Both the position numbers and the translations under genes were made by a program. 64,000 bases of DNA from NCBI RefSeq assembly GCF_026229185.1, contig NZ_JAGGJA010000018.1, forward strand, positions 1-64,000. The letters are read 5' to 3'. Of this stretch, positions 29,709 through 38,057 are shown piece by piece. Within the stretch, counting starts at the first letter, position 1; every line of letters begins with the position of its first letter. The notes beneath the pieces were generated by a model. That model was given only the letters and a program-made list of their open reading frames with translations. It was not told where the DNA came from and ran no database searches. Origin of the DNA: Fodinibius salsisoli (GTDB lineage: Bacteria; Bacteroidota; Rhodothermia; Balneolales; Balneolaceae).

Positions 29709-30062
29709 ATGGCTAACAAAAAAAATAACGATCCATTCTGGTGGACCCTTTTCGGAGCGGGAGGGACGATTTCGGCTTTCTTTATCCCTATACATGTCGC
29801 CCTGATAGGAATTGCAATTCCTCTTGGCTGGTTTGCCATGCCGGATTACGAGGGGCTCGTCGAATTGGCGCGACATCCGCTTTCGCGCATCTATTTATTT
29901 GCCCTTATATCACTGTCCCTGTTCCATTGGGCGCACCGTTTCCGTTTTACTCTTTATGATGGACTGCAGCTCAAGCATCTGGAGCAGTATATTGTAGTAT
30001 TTTGTTATGGCAGCGCTATCGTAGGAACGGTAATAGGACTTATCTTTGTGCTGTCTATTTGA
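29709..30062 (+). CDS. frdD: Fumarate reductase membrane anchor subunit D
   Basis: 117 residues with three membrane spans, matching FrdD: FWWTLFGAGGTISAFFIPIHVALIG for the first helix, RIYLFALISLSLFHWAHRFRFTLYDGLQ for the second and its loop, and YGSAIVGTVIGLIFVL for the third. HWAHRFRxTLYD is the best family mark. It completes the quinone-binding module with FrdC and ends the frd operon. A stem-loop followed by a T-rich run lies about 100 bp downstream. Confidence 0.9.
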   Translation: MANKKNNDPFWWTLFGAGGTISAFFIPIHVALIGIAIPLGWFAMPDYEGLVELARHPLSRIYLFALISLSLFHWAHRFRFTLYDGLQLKHLEQYIVVFCYGSAIVGTVIGLIFVLSI

Positions 30063-30164
30063 GTTTGTAAACTACTGAAAAGATATCGCTACGTGAAAAA
30101 GGCACATGCCTTGCAAAGGCTTTTTGGGGATGAAAAATCCTGCCCATTTTATTCCTATATTTTT

Positions 30165-30195
30165 CTCCATCGCTCAGCGAATGGAGCTTATTTTT
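30165..30195 (+). terminator. Probable terminator of the frd operon
   Basis: CTCCAT (30165-30170) pairs with ATGGAG (30181-30186), extended by CG/CG inside, and is followed by CTTATTTTT. It lies 103 bp after frdD. Stem of about 8 bp with one bulged A; a plausible intrinsic terminator. Confidence 0.55.
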
Positions 30196-30317
30196 AGAAA
30201 TTTGATAAAAAGTTGAATGGATACCGTTCATTGATTATCAAGTTAATAACGGATAAAATGAAAATATTTTGTAAGGATTGGGTCTGGCAGCGGTCTTACT
30301 TACAAAAGCAAAGATTC

Positions 30318-30932
30318 ATGAACTTTAAGCCAGAGAGTCTATAACACGTTTATAATCAAGGCAATAACCATCAACCTATATTCTTTTCACGGAGAAACTA
30401 TCTCTATTTTATCAGGAAAATGCGTTCGCAGCTGATTCCACATTGTGATATTCTCAGCTATTGTTTGATGCCTAATCATTTTCACTGGCTGTTATATGTG
30501 AGGAAGGTTGGAAAGAGTAAAAATGTCCGAGAAACCCGTCAGACCGCTTTGAGCGGTCCGGCGGGTGAAGAGCAACACCCTTTGATTAGAAAAATTGCAG
30601 TTCTGTTAAGCTCTTATACACAGGCAATCAATAAACAAGAGCAACGGAGTGGATCTCTATTTCGGCAAAAAACTAAATCGATTAAAATAGATTCGAGAGA
30701 GTATGGAAGGATTTGTCTTTATTACATTCATCATAATCCATTGAAAGCCAATCTTGTTGATAGCCTTCTAAAATGGGAATATTCGAGTTTCCCTGATTAT
30801 GCTGGTATAAGAAGCGGATCATTGATAAATAAAAAGAAAACTATGGAGCTTTTGAGTGTAGGTAAGAAAGATATCTTAAAAAAATCTTGCAAGAAGGTTA
30901 GCCAAAATAAAATTAAAAATATCTTAGAATAG
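30318..30932 (+). pseudogene. REP-associated tyrosine transposase (Y1_Tnp), interrupted by a nonsense codon
   Basis: The frame starts MNFKPESL at 30318, then hits TAA at 30342-30344, and continues in the same frame with HVYNQGNNHQPIFFSRRNY. In intact relatives this position reads LYHVYN, so a Tyr codon (TAT/TAC) has become TAA. The remainder is open from ATG 30420 (170 residues) and keeps the HUH motif MPNHFHWLL and the catalytic-tyrosine region YGRICLYYIHHNPLKANLV. Such transposases act on REP palindromes. Unusually, a 33-bp REP-like palindrome lies in frame inside the gene (30534-30566), adding about 11 codons. Restart at 30420 would remove the first 34 residues. Confidence 0.8.
30534..30566. 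repeat. REP-like palindrome inside the transposase frame
   Basis: Left arm ACCCGTCAGACCGCT, loop TTG, right arm AGCGGTCCGGCGGGT; 13 of 15 arm positions pair by Watson-Crick plus one G-T. The length of 33 bp keeps the reading frame and adds residues around RQTALSGPAG, between NVRE and the conserved HPLIRKI segment. The copy at 30940-30972 differs at 4 of 33 positions. Confidence 0.75.
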
Positions 30933-30939
30933 CTCCAGT

Positions 30940-30972
30940 ACCCGTCAAACCGCTTTGAGCGGTCTAACGGGT
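30940..30972. repeat. REP-like palindrome after the transposase gene
   Basis: Left arm ACCCGTCAAACCGCT, loop TTG, right arm AGCGGTCTAACGGGT. It sits eight bases after the transposase stop and ten before the proC stop on the opposite strand, so it may also act as a shared transcript end. Second clear copy of the family in the window. Confidence 0.75.
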
Positions 30973-30982
30973 GTAGACAGAT

Positions 30983-31780
30983 TTATCTAATATTCTCAAT
31001 CATATCGCACGAGAGCTTTATGCCTTTAATCAGGGCTGAGCTTAGTCCATTGTGTTCCATCTCGTTAAGGCCGGCAATGGTACACCCTTTGGGGGTCGTG
31101 ACCTTGTCGATCTCCTGTTCTGGATGGCTGTTGGATTCCAGTAGCAGGGCGGAAGCACCAAGGGCCGTTTGCGAAGCAATAAGCTGTGCTTCCTCGGCAT
31201 GGAAACCGACCTCAATACCTCCCTGTGATGCAGCGCGAATGTATCGCAAGAAGAAAGCAATACCACAGGCTCCAAGTACCGTCGAGGCTTCCATCAGTTC
31301 CGAATTAATAACCAGCGTTTCACCCAATGTATCAAACAGGGCAATAACCTCTTTCTCAGCTTCTTTATGAGGCGTTTTCTCGATACAGGTCATCGCCTGA
31401 TTGATAGCAGCAGCTGTATTGGGCATCACCCGAAGAATTCGTACCCCGGATCCCGTAAGCTTTGCAATATCTTCGCTTTTGACACCGGCCATCGTCGAAG
31501 CAATGATATGCTTTTGTGGATCTATGGCCGGCTTAATTTCTTCAATAAGTCCTTCTATTTGAGCCGGCTGAACCGCTATAATAAGCAAATCTGCTCCTTT
31601 TACGGCTTCCGTATTATCGTCAGTTACGGTAATGCCTTTATCTTCAAGATGCCGGATATGGTCAGGAGTCCTCCGTGTTACGGTTACTTTGTATTTAGAT
31701 GCGGCTTCTTCGGTACGCGCCAACCCCTGTGCCAGCGCCGTACCAAGATTTCCCCCACCAAGAATCGCTACATTTTTCAT
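30983..31780 (-). CDS. proC: Pyrroline-5-carboxylate reductase
   Basis: 265 residues. Reduces pyrroline-5-carboxylate to proline. N-terminal NAD(P)-binding IAILGGGNLGTALAQGL, the middle VMPNTAAAINQAMT, and the C-terminal signature LGACGIAFFLRYIRAASQGGIEVG...ALGASALLLES and TTPKGCTIAGLNEME are all present. It is the last gene of the arginine cluster on the minus strand, 20 bp after argH. Linking proC to arginine genes is common in Bacteroidota, where the two pathways share glutamate-derived precursors. Confidence 0.94.
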   Translation of the reverse strand: MKNVAILGGGNLGTALAQGLARTEEAASKYKVTVTRRTPDHIRHLEDKGITVTDDNTEAVKGADLLIIAVQPAQIEGLIEEIKPAIDPQKHIIASTMAGVKSEDIAKLTGSGVRILRVMPNTAAAINQAMTCIEKTPHKEAEKEVIALFDTLGETLVINSELMEASTVLGACGIAFFLRYIRAASQGGIEVGFHAEEAQLIASQTALGASALLLESNSHPEQEIDKVTTPKGCTIAGLNEMEHNGLSSALIKGIKLSCDMIENIR

Positions 31781-31800
31781 TGTTCAGTGATTTTAGATTA

Positions 31801-33093
31801 TTAAAATTGGTTATAAACGAGATTAAATTTTTCTCGTATTTCTTTATTGCAAAGATTCCCAATACTGCCTTCATGAGTATGGTTGATAGACTTATCCGGT
31901 ACAAAATTGCCCTCTTCAATCGCCTGGCCTACGCTCTGGTAGGCTTCCCTGAAGGGCACACCATCCAGAACATTTTTGTTGACTTCCTCTACACTAAAAA
32001 GATAATCATACTTTTTATCTTCAATGATATCCGTTTTGACTTCCACCTGCTCAAACATAAAGCGGCTGATATCCAGGCACGATTTTAAGGTTTCGACAGC
32101 CGGAAAGAGCGTTTCCTTGAGCAGTTGAAAGTCGCGATGGTAGCCGCTGGGCAGGTTATTGGTTATAAGTGTAAGCTCGCTGGGCAGATTCTGGATACTG
32201 TTGGATTTTGCCCGCACCAGCTCAAAAACATCCGGATTCTTTTTATGCGGCATAATACTTGAGCCGGTAGTCAGTTCATCCGGGAATGAGAGAAAGCCAA
32301 AATTCTGGCTCATGTATTGACAAACATCCATACTCAGTTTGGAGAGCGTTCCGGCCACCGCGCTTAACGCAAAGCTGGTCATCTTCTCCAGGCGGCCGCG
32401 ACTCATCTGCGCAGCTACGGAGTTATATTTTAAAGTATCAAAATCGAGTAGTTCCGTAGTCATGGATCGATCCAACGGGAGCGAGGTACCATAACCGGCC
32501 GCTGATCCCAACGGGTTTTGATCCGCAATACGATAAGCAGCCTGCAGCATATGCAAGTCATCAATCAGTGATTCGGCATAGGAACCGAACCATAGGCCAA
32601 AGGACGAAGGCATCGCTACCTGCATGTGCGTATAACCGGGAATAAGCACTTCTTTATGCTCTTCACTGAGTTCAATAAGCTGCTCAAAAAGAGCTTTGGT
32701 AAGCTCCTTAATTTCCGTTAGCTGCTCTTTCACATACATATGCAGGCAGACGAGCACCTGGTCGTTGCGCGAACGTCCGGCATGGATTTTTTTTCCTGTC
32801 TCGCCCAGCTCCTGGGTGAGTTCATATTCGATCTTTGAATGCACATCTTCAAAATCTTCTTCAATCGTGAAGGTGCCTTCATCAACTTGAACCAACAGCT
32901 GATCGAGGGCCGCGATCAGATCCGCTGTTTCTTGATCAGAGAGAATTTCAATACTGTTGAGCATCTTGGCGTGTGCTTGGGATGCCTTTAGATCGTATTC
33001 GGCAATCTGTAAATCCAACACTCGGTCGTTGCCAACCGTAAATCGATCAATGATGTCGCTGGTAGAGGTTTGTCCTTTATCCCAAAGTTTCAT
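31801..33093 (-). CDS. argH: Argininosuccinate lyase
   Basis: 430 residues. Splits argininosuccinate to arginine and fumarate, the last step of arginine synthesis. The fumarase/aspartase superfamily signature GSSIMPHKKNPDVFEL is clear, with HAGRSRNDQVLVCLHMYVKEQL and PGYTHMQVAMPSSFGLWFGSYAE also intact. Slightly shorter than the usual 460 residues at the C-terminus, as in other Bacteroidota-type ArgH. It follows the argE-like gene after a 75-bp gap on the minus strand. Confidence 0.95.
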   Translation of the reverse strand: MKLWDKGQTSTSDIIDRFTVGNDRVLDLQIAEYDLKASQAHAKMLNSIEILSDQETADLIAALDQLLVQVDEGTFTIEEDFEDVHSKIEYELTQELGETGKKIHAGRSRNDQVLVCLHMYVKEQLTEIKELTKALFEQLIELSEEHKEVLIPGYTHMQVAMPSSFGLWFGSYAESLIDDLHMLQAAYRIADQNPLGSAAGYGTSLPLDRSMTTELLDFDTLKYNSVAAQMSRGRLEKMTSFALSAVAGTLSKLSMDVCQYMSQNFGFLSFPDELTTGSSIMPHKKNPDVFELVRAKSNSIQNLPSELTLITNNLPSGYHRDFQLLKETLFPAVETLKSCLDISRFMFEQVEVKTDIIEDKKYDYLFSVEEVNKNVLDGVPFREAYQSVGQAIEEGNFVPDKSINHTHEGSIGNLCNKEIREKFNLVYNQF

Positions 33094-33168
33094 GGCGGTT
33101 TTGTTATTTGTTAATGGTTATTGGTTATTCAGAAAGTGGCTTGTGTCCTAAGTCCTAATAACCAATAC

Positions 33169-34230
33169 CTATTTATTGACAACGGCATCCAGCAGTTTGA
33201 TATAGATGTCAATCGCTTCCTCGATCTCCTCCAGTTTGATAAACTCATCCGCAGTATGTGAACGTGCCGACTTGCCAGGACCCATCTTCAACGAAGGAAC
33301 TGAAAGTACCGACTGATCGGATAGCGTTGGAGATCCGTACTTCGCCAGGCCCAGTTTATCACCGGACTGGACGATAGGATGATCCAGTGGAATGAACGAA
33401 GGGTTCAGGCGGATAGACCGCGCGGTAACTTCAGATTCAATATTTTCTTTAAGCGTTTCCAAAATCTGAGCATTATCGTACACATCGGTACTTCGGATAT
33501 CCACCGTAAAGGTACAGGTATCGGGTACGACATTATGTTGGCTGCCGGCCTGAATTTCGGTCACGGTCATCTTAACGGGACCCAAGGTCTCCGATACTTC
33601 CTCGAAGCGGTAGTTCTTAAACCAGTTCACATCGTCCATGGCAATGTAGATGGCATTTTTACCTTCATCACGGGCTGCATGTCCACTAATACCCTTGGCG
33701 GTACATTCCAGTACCATAAGTCCTTTTTCGGCCACCGCCATTCGCATCTGTGTCGGTTCACCCACAATAGCAAAATCAATATCCGGAATCTTATCCAGGA
33801 TGGAGACAATACCATCATCCCCGGAAATTTCCTCTTCCGCTGTTGGGGCGAGTACAAAGTTATAGTTCAAGTTTTTCTGTGGATAAAAATGAACAAAAGT
33901 TGCAATAAGAGTTGTAAGTGGTCCACCCGCGTCATTCGAGCCAAGACCAAAGAGTTTACCATCTTCTACCTGCGGGGTAAAGGGATCTTTGGTATACCCG
34001 GAATTCGGTTTAACGGTGTCGTGATGCGAATTCAGTAAAATCGTCGGTTTTTCCGGATCAAAATGCTTGTTGGTTGCCCAAATATTATTCTTGTGTCGAG
34101 AAGTCGGAATGTCTCGATCCTCCAAAAACTGCTGGATTATATCTCCGGTCTGATCTTCTTCTCGGGAAAGAGAAGGGGTGGCGATCAGCCGTTTGAGAAG
34201 TTCTGTTGCATCCGTAAATAGTTCGCTCAT
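33169..34230 (-). CDS. argE: M20 family N-acyl-ornithine/citrulline deacylase (ArgE-like)
   Basis: 353 residues of the M20 di-zinc peptidase family. Metal-binding and catalytic marks: LLNSHHDTVKP (H and D), GLGSNDAGGPL (bridging D), APTAEEEISGDDG (catalytic EE), then AIVGEPTQMRM and a closing SARSHTADEFI. In this type of cluster carbamoylation happens on the acylated ornithine, so the enzyme would remove the acyl group from N-acylcitrulline rather than from N-acylornithine; that is inference from the argF' gene. Its start overlaps the argB stop by 4 bp. Confidence 0.88.
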   Translation of the reverse strand: MSELFTDATELLKRLIATPSLSREEDQTGDIIQQFLEDRDIPTSRHKNNIWATNKHFDPEKPTILLNSHHDTVKPNSGYTKDPFTPQVEDGKLFGLGSNDAGGPLTTLIATFVHFYPQKNLNYNFVLAPTAEEEISGDDGIVSILDKIPDIDFAIVGEPTQMRMAVAEKGLMVLECTAKGISGHAARDEGKNAIYIAMDDVNWFKNYRFEEVSETLGPVKMTVTEIQAGSQHNVVPDTCTFTVDIRSTDVYDNAQILETLKENIESEVTARSIRLNPSFIPLDHPIVQSGDKLGLAKYGSPTLSDQSVLSVPSLKMGPGKSARSHTADEFIKLEEIEEAIDIYIKLLDAVVNK

Positions 34231-35003
34231 GGTGTAAGTTTAGTTCCCCTTAGGTTTAACAAATTATCGGCATGTTTGATATTAACTTGGTGCACTCCTT
34301 GCTGAAGCGCTTCAAATGCGGTGTCGAGTTTGGGAATCATGCCTTCGTGAATTATTCCCTCATCTTTTAGCTGGATGTATTTATCATGGTCAATTTCCTC
34401 GATCCAGGATTCTTCATCATTAATATCCCGGAGGACGCCCTGTTTTTCAAAACAGTAGGTTAACGTTGATTGATAGCGATCAGAAAGCGCAATGGCCAGG
34501 ACCGAGGCAATGGTATCGGCATTGGTATTGAAAAGCTGGCCTTGGGTATCGTGCGTGATAGCCGGAAAGACAGGCACGACCTGCTCATCCAGCAGTCGCT
34601 TAATAAAGTAAGTATTGACGTCTTCAGCCGTAATATCGCCTACAAAACCAAAATCTATGGTCGGATGGTTTCGTTTTTTTGCAGGGATGATATTGAGGTC
34701 AGCGCCTGAAAGACCAATTGCATTGGTAGAACGTCCCTGGAGTTTTGCAACAATCTTCTTATTGAGCAGTCCGGCGTACACCATCACAGCCACATCCAAA
34801 GCAGGCTTGTCCGTAATGCGCCGCCCATCTTTCATTTGGATGGGGATGCCCAGCTTTTTGCAGAGATCAGAGGCGGAGGATCCGCCGCCGTGGACCAGAA
34901 TCTTGGGATGGTCCATGGCTACAAAATTATCCAAAAAAGTTGGTAGTCGATCTTCATTATTGGCAATACTGCCGCCAATCTTTACAATGTTCAAAGTCTG
35001 CAT
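34227..35003 (-). CDS. argB: N-acetylglutamate kinase
   Basis: 258 residues from the ATG at 35003, chosen because it overlaps the argF' stop as TAATG and begins MQTLNIVKIGGSI; a longer frame to 35132 only adds out-of-family residues. Amino-acid kinase family marks: NIVKIGGSIANNE, KILVHGGGSSASDL, IGLSGADLNII and LFNTNADTIASVLA. It phosphorylates N-acylglutamate. Whether the acyl group is acetyl or succinyl depends on the pathway variant (see argF'). Coupled on both sides by stop/start overlaps. Confidence 0.93.
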   Translation of the reverse strand: MQTLNIVKIGGSIANNEDRLPTFLDNFVAMDHPKILVHGGGSSASDLCKKLGIPIQMKDGRRITDKPALDVAVMVYAGLLNKKIVAKLQGRSTNAIGLSGADLNIIPAKKRNHPTIDFGFVGDITAEDVNTYFIKRLLDEQVVPVFPAITHDTQGQLFNTNADTIASVLAIALSDRYQSTLTYCFEKQGVLRDINDEESWIEEIDHDKYIQLKDEGIIHEGMIPKLDTAFEALQQGVHQVNIKHADNLLNLRGTKLTP

Positions 35004-35938
35004 TATAGATTTTCCAATAGGTTTTGAAGTACGGCTTGCGCAGCATACTCGCGGTTCTTGGCCTGCTGGTACACAATAGAGTGATCTATCACTTCGTCCG
35101 ATGCTACCACATTTCGGCGTATCGGAAGGCAATGCATAAATTCAGCCTGGTTCGTGAGTGCCATTTTCTCTGGTGTGATGGTCCAGGTGCCATTGACGTT
35201 CGGCGTAGCTCCATAATCAGTGTAGCTTGACCAATTTTTAGCATAAATAACGTTGGCATCTTTAAAGGCTTCTTCCTGGTCATAAGTTTGCATAAATCCA
35301 TCTGCAAAGCTTTCTGCCAGTTCATATCCTTGAGGGTGAGTTATAGTAATATCGGCCTCGATGGCCGGGAGCCACTGCAAAAAAGAATTGGCTACGGCCT
35401 GTGGAAGCGGCTTGGGATGGGGTGTCCAGCTGAGTACTACTTTCGGTTTTTTGATCCCGATGTCGGCAATGGTCGCCATGTCCGTGAGTGACTGCAGCGG
35501 GTGGAGCGTCGCAGATTCCATACTGATGACGGGTACCGAGCTGTGTTCAATAAAATTGTTCAGCACCTGCTCACCGTAATCTTTTTCGCGGTCACGAAGT
35601 GTGGCAAAACTGCGGACGGCCAAAATATCGCAATAGCTGCTGATGACTTTCACCGTATCCTTTATGTGCTCCTGGGAAATGCCGTCCATCACGGTACCAT
35701 CCTCAAATTCAACCTTCCAGGAGTCTTTGCTGATGTTGAGCACAATAACATCCATCCCCAGGTTTTGGGCGGCCTTTTGGGTACTCAGTCGGGTACGCAG
35801 ACTGGGATTAAAGAATATGAGTCCTACCGTCTTTTGCCGGCCGACCGAGGAGGAGGTCGGGTTTTGTTTTAGATCAACGACTTGCTGAATAAGTTGCTGA
35901 GGATCATCGACATCCTCGATTGATGTAAAATGCTTCAT
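35003..35938 (-). CDS. N-acyl-L-ornithine transcarbamylase (ArgF' type)
   Basis: 311 residues from the ATG at 35938 (MKHFTS); an ATG one codon earlier is possible. It is the Bacteroidota/xanthomonad type, not ordinary ArgF: FFNPSLRTRLSTQKAAQNLG binds carbamoyl phosphate, SWKVEFEDG supplies the tryptophan characteristic of this branch, and FMHCLPIRRN replaces the usual HCLP motif ending. Relatives use N-acetyl- or N-succinyl-ornithine, with one residue (Glu92 in Xanthomonas, Pro90 in Bacteroides) deciding. By my alignment the equivalent here is Gln89 in GISQEH, so the substrate is open. Overlaps argD and argB ends. Confidence 0.9.
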   Translation of the reverse strand: MKHFTSIEDVDDPQQLIQQVVDLKQNPTSSSVGRQKTVGLIFFNPSLRTRLSTQKAAQNLGMDVIVLNISKDSWKVEFEDGTVMDGISQEHIKDTVKVISSYCDILAVRSFATLRDREKDYGEQVLNNFIEHSSVPVISMESATLHPLQSLTDMATIADIGIKKPKVVLSWTPHPKPLPQAVANSFLQWLPAIEADITITHPQGYELAESFADGFMQTYDQEEAFKDANVIYAKNWSSYTDYGATPNVNGTWTITPEKMALTNQAEFMHCLPIRRNVVASDEVIDHSIVYQQAKNREYAAQAVLQNLLENL

Positions 35939-37077
35939 CATGCCATACATAGTTTGAGCGCATTTTCGAGCGCGGTTATAAATTGATTTACTTCGTTTTG
36001 AGTAACACTCAAAGGAGGAAGGAGCCGCAGCACGTTGGGATCAGATGAAACCCCCGTCAGCACCTGTTCTTCTTCAATAAGTGTATGGCGAAGCTCCTTA
36101 ATGGGGAAGGGAAATTCAATACCAATCATGAGTCCCCGGCCGCGTACCTCTTCAACTTGAGGCAAGTTCTCAAGTCGTTCCAGCAGCTCCTGTCCCCGTT
36201 GAGCCGCATTTTCAATAAGGTTTTCATTTTCAATAACATTAAGCACGGCCGTTGCTGCTGCACAAGCCAGATGGTTGCCACCGAAGGTAGAGCCCAGCTC
36301 TCCATAAAAAGGTTCGATATCGGGATGAATAATAGTACCCGCAACCGGAAATCCGTTACCCATGCCTTTGGCGACTGTCACAATATCGGCTTTAATGCCG
36401 GCGTGTTGGTGGGCAAAGAACTGTCCCGAACGTCCGTATCCGGATTGGATTTCATCACAGATAAGCAGCGCATCGGTCTCAGAGCAGAGTTGACTCACAT
36501 TCTGTAAGAAGTCGTCATCGGGAATGTTAATACCGCCAATGCCCTGGATGCCTTCCACGATGACCGCACAGACATCACCGCCGGCCAGTTCTTTTTGGAG
36601 GCCTTCCAGATCATTAAGTTCTAAAAAAGTTACTTCCGCACTTTTATTGACGGGGGCTACGTATTTGTCATTATCCGTGATGCCGATGGCCGCTGACGTT
36701 CGTCCGTGAAAAGCCTTCTTAAAGGCTACAATTTTTGATTTTCCGTTATGGAAAGAAGCAGCCTTCAGGGCGTTTTCGTTGGCTTCAGCCCCGGAGTTGC
36801 TCAAAAACAGTTGGTAATCCTCATAGCCCGAAAGTTTACCTAATTTAGTTGCAAACTTTTGTTGCAGGGGATTTTGAACGGAGTTGGAATAAAATCCGAT
36901 ATCCCGCAGCTGGTGATTAATTTGGTTCACATAATGAGGATGCGAGTGGCCGATAGATATTACGCCATGGCCGCTGTAAAAATCCAGGTATTGATTGCCA
37001 TCGGCCGTGAAGACATGGCGGTCCTGGGCTTTTACAGGTTCTAAATCAAGTAAGGGATAAACATCAAAAAGTTTCAT
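35938..37077 (-). CDS. argD: Acetylornithine/succinylornithine aminotransferase
   Basis: 379 residues, PLP-dependent class III aminotransferase that makes N-acylornithine from the semialdehyde. Visible marks: YLDFYSGHGVISIGHSHPHYV, SNSGAEANENALKAAS, GRTSAAIGITDN, LLICDEIQSGYGRSGQFFAHQ and the PLP-lysine in TVAKGMGNGFPV. The stop codon overlaps the start of the transcarbamylase gene and it starts two bases after argC ends. The family also includes gamma-aminobutyrate and succinylornithine enzymes, but the operon places it firmly in arginine synthesis. Confidence 0.95.
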   Translation of the reverse strand: MKLFDVYPLLDLEPVKAQDRHVFTADGNQYLDFYSGHGVISIGHSHPHYVNQINHQLRDIGFYSNSVQNPLQQKFATKLGKLSGYEDYQLFLSNSGAEANENALKAASFHNGKSKIVAFKKAFHGRTSAAIGITDNDKYVAPVNKSAEVTFLELNDLEGLQKELAGGDVCAVIVEGIQGIGGINIPDDDFLQNVSQLCSETDALLICDEIQSGYGRSGQFFAHQHAGIKADIVTVAKGMGNGFPVAGTIIHPDIEPFYGELGSTFGGNHLACAAATAVLNVIENENLIENAAQRGQELLERLENLPQVEEVRGRGLMIGIEFPFPIKELRHTLIEEEQVLTGVSSDPNVLRLLPPLSVTQNEVNQFITALENALKLCMA

Positions 37078-37079
37078 AG

Positions 37080-38057
37080 TTAAAAGTGTGAAGGTTTGAG
37101 ATAAAGACCTGCAGATTCATCGAGATCAAACATCAGGTTCATATTTTGGACGGCTTGCCCGGATGCTCCTTTCAAGAGATTATCAATGATGCTGGTAATA
37201 AGCAGTTTGCCATCCTCTTTTGCCACGTGCAGCAGGTCTTTGTTGGTGTTGACGGCTTGTTTTAAGTGAATAGGTTCATCACTGAGATGAACGAAGGGTG
37301 AATCTTGGTAATAATCTTTAAAGAGTTCCCGGGCTTGCTCAGCCGAGAGGTCGGATTGCGTATAGGCGGAGATAAAGATCCCACGCGTAAAATCGCCTCG
37401 AACGGGAATAAAGTTCAGCTCTCGATCAAAATTGGGATCCAGCTGCTCAATTTTTTGGCGAACTTCACCGATATGCTGGTGGCGCAATGGTTTGTAGATG
37501 GAGACATTGCTATCACGCCAGCTAAAATGCGTGGTTTCTCGCATTGAACTCCCTGCACCAGTTGAACCAGTGATACCGTGAATATGCACATCCTCATTAA
37601 GGTTAGAACTATTTGCTAACGGATAGAGAGCCAATTGAATAGCGGTAGCAAAGCAACCGGGATTGGCAACATTGTCCGCGTTCTTAACAGCCTCTTTCTG
37701 AAGCTCCGGCAGTCCGTAGGTAAATCTTCGATCGTTGTACGTTTGATCCGGTGCCAGGCGGAAATCCCGACTCAGGTCGATGATTCTGGTGCTATCATCC
37801 ACGGGGTGGGAGTCTAAGAACTCCACAGAATTTCCGTGGCCCATGCATAAAAAGAGCACATCGATATCAGAATCAAGCTCGTGGCTGAAGTGTAAATCAG
37901 TTTCTCCCAGCAGGTCACGGTGGACTGAAGCCACAGGCTCGCCGGCCTTGCTGGTACTAAAAATAAATTGGATCTCTGTTTCCGGATGATTGAGTAGAAT
38001 ACGCAACAGTTCGCCCGCTGCATATCCGGTGCCCCCGACAATTCCTGCTTTAATCAT
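37080..38057 (-). CDS. argC: N-acetyl-gamma-glutamyl-phosphate reductase
   Basis: 325 residues. Reduces N-acylglutamyl phosphate to the semialdehyde with NADPH. N-terminal AGIVGGTGYAAGELLRILLNHP, active-site cysteine in NPGCFATAIQLAL, and HIHGITGSTGAGSS plus FIPVRGDFTRGIF. It lies between argG (8-bp overlap) and argD (2-bp gap). Length and motifs are normal for the Bacteroidota type; the alternative N-acyl-aminoadipyl enzyme of lysine synthesis is unlikely given the operon. Confidence 0.95.
   Translation of the reverse strand: MIKAGIVGGTGYAAGELLRILLNHPETEIQFIFSTSKAGEPVASVHRDLLGETDLHFSHELDSDIDVLFLCMGHGNSVEFLDSHPVDDSTRIIDLSRDFRLAPDQTYNDRRFTYGLPELQKEAVKNADNVANPGCFATAIQLALYPLANSSNLNEDVHIHGITGSTGAGSSMRETTHFSWRDSNVSIYKPLRHQHIGEVRQKIEQLDPNFDRELNFIPVRGDFTRGIFISAYTQSDLSAEQARELFKDYYQDSPFVHLSDEPIHLKQAVNTNKDLLHVAKEDGKLLITSIIDNLLKGASGQAVQNMNLMFDLDESAGLYLKPSHF

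Noticed and set aside
35004-35132. N-terminal extension of argB by 43 codons
   Set aside because: The extension lies wholly inside the argF' gene and the family starts at MQTLNIVKIGG, which has a TAATG junction.
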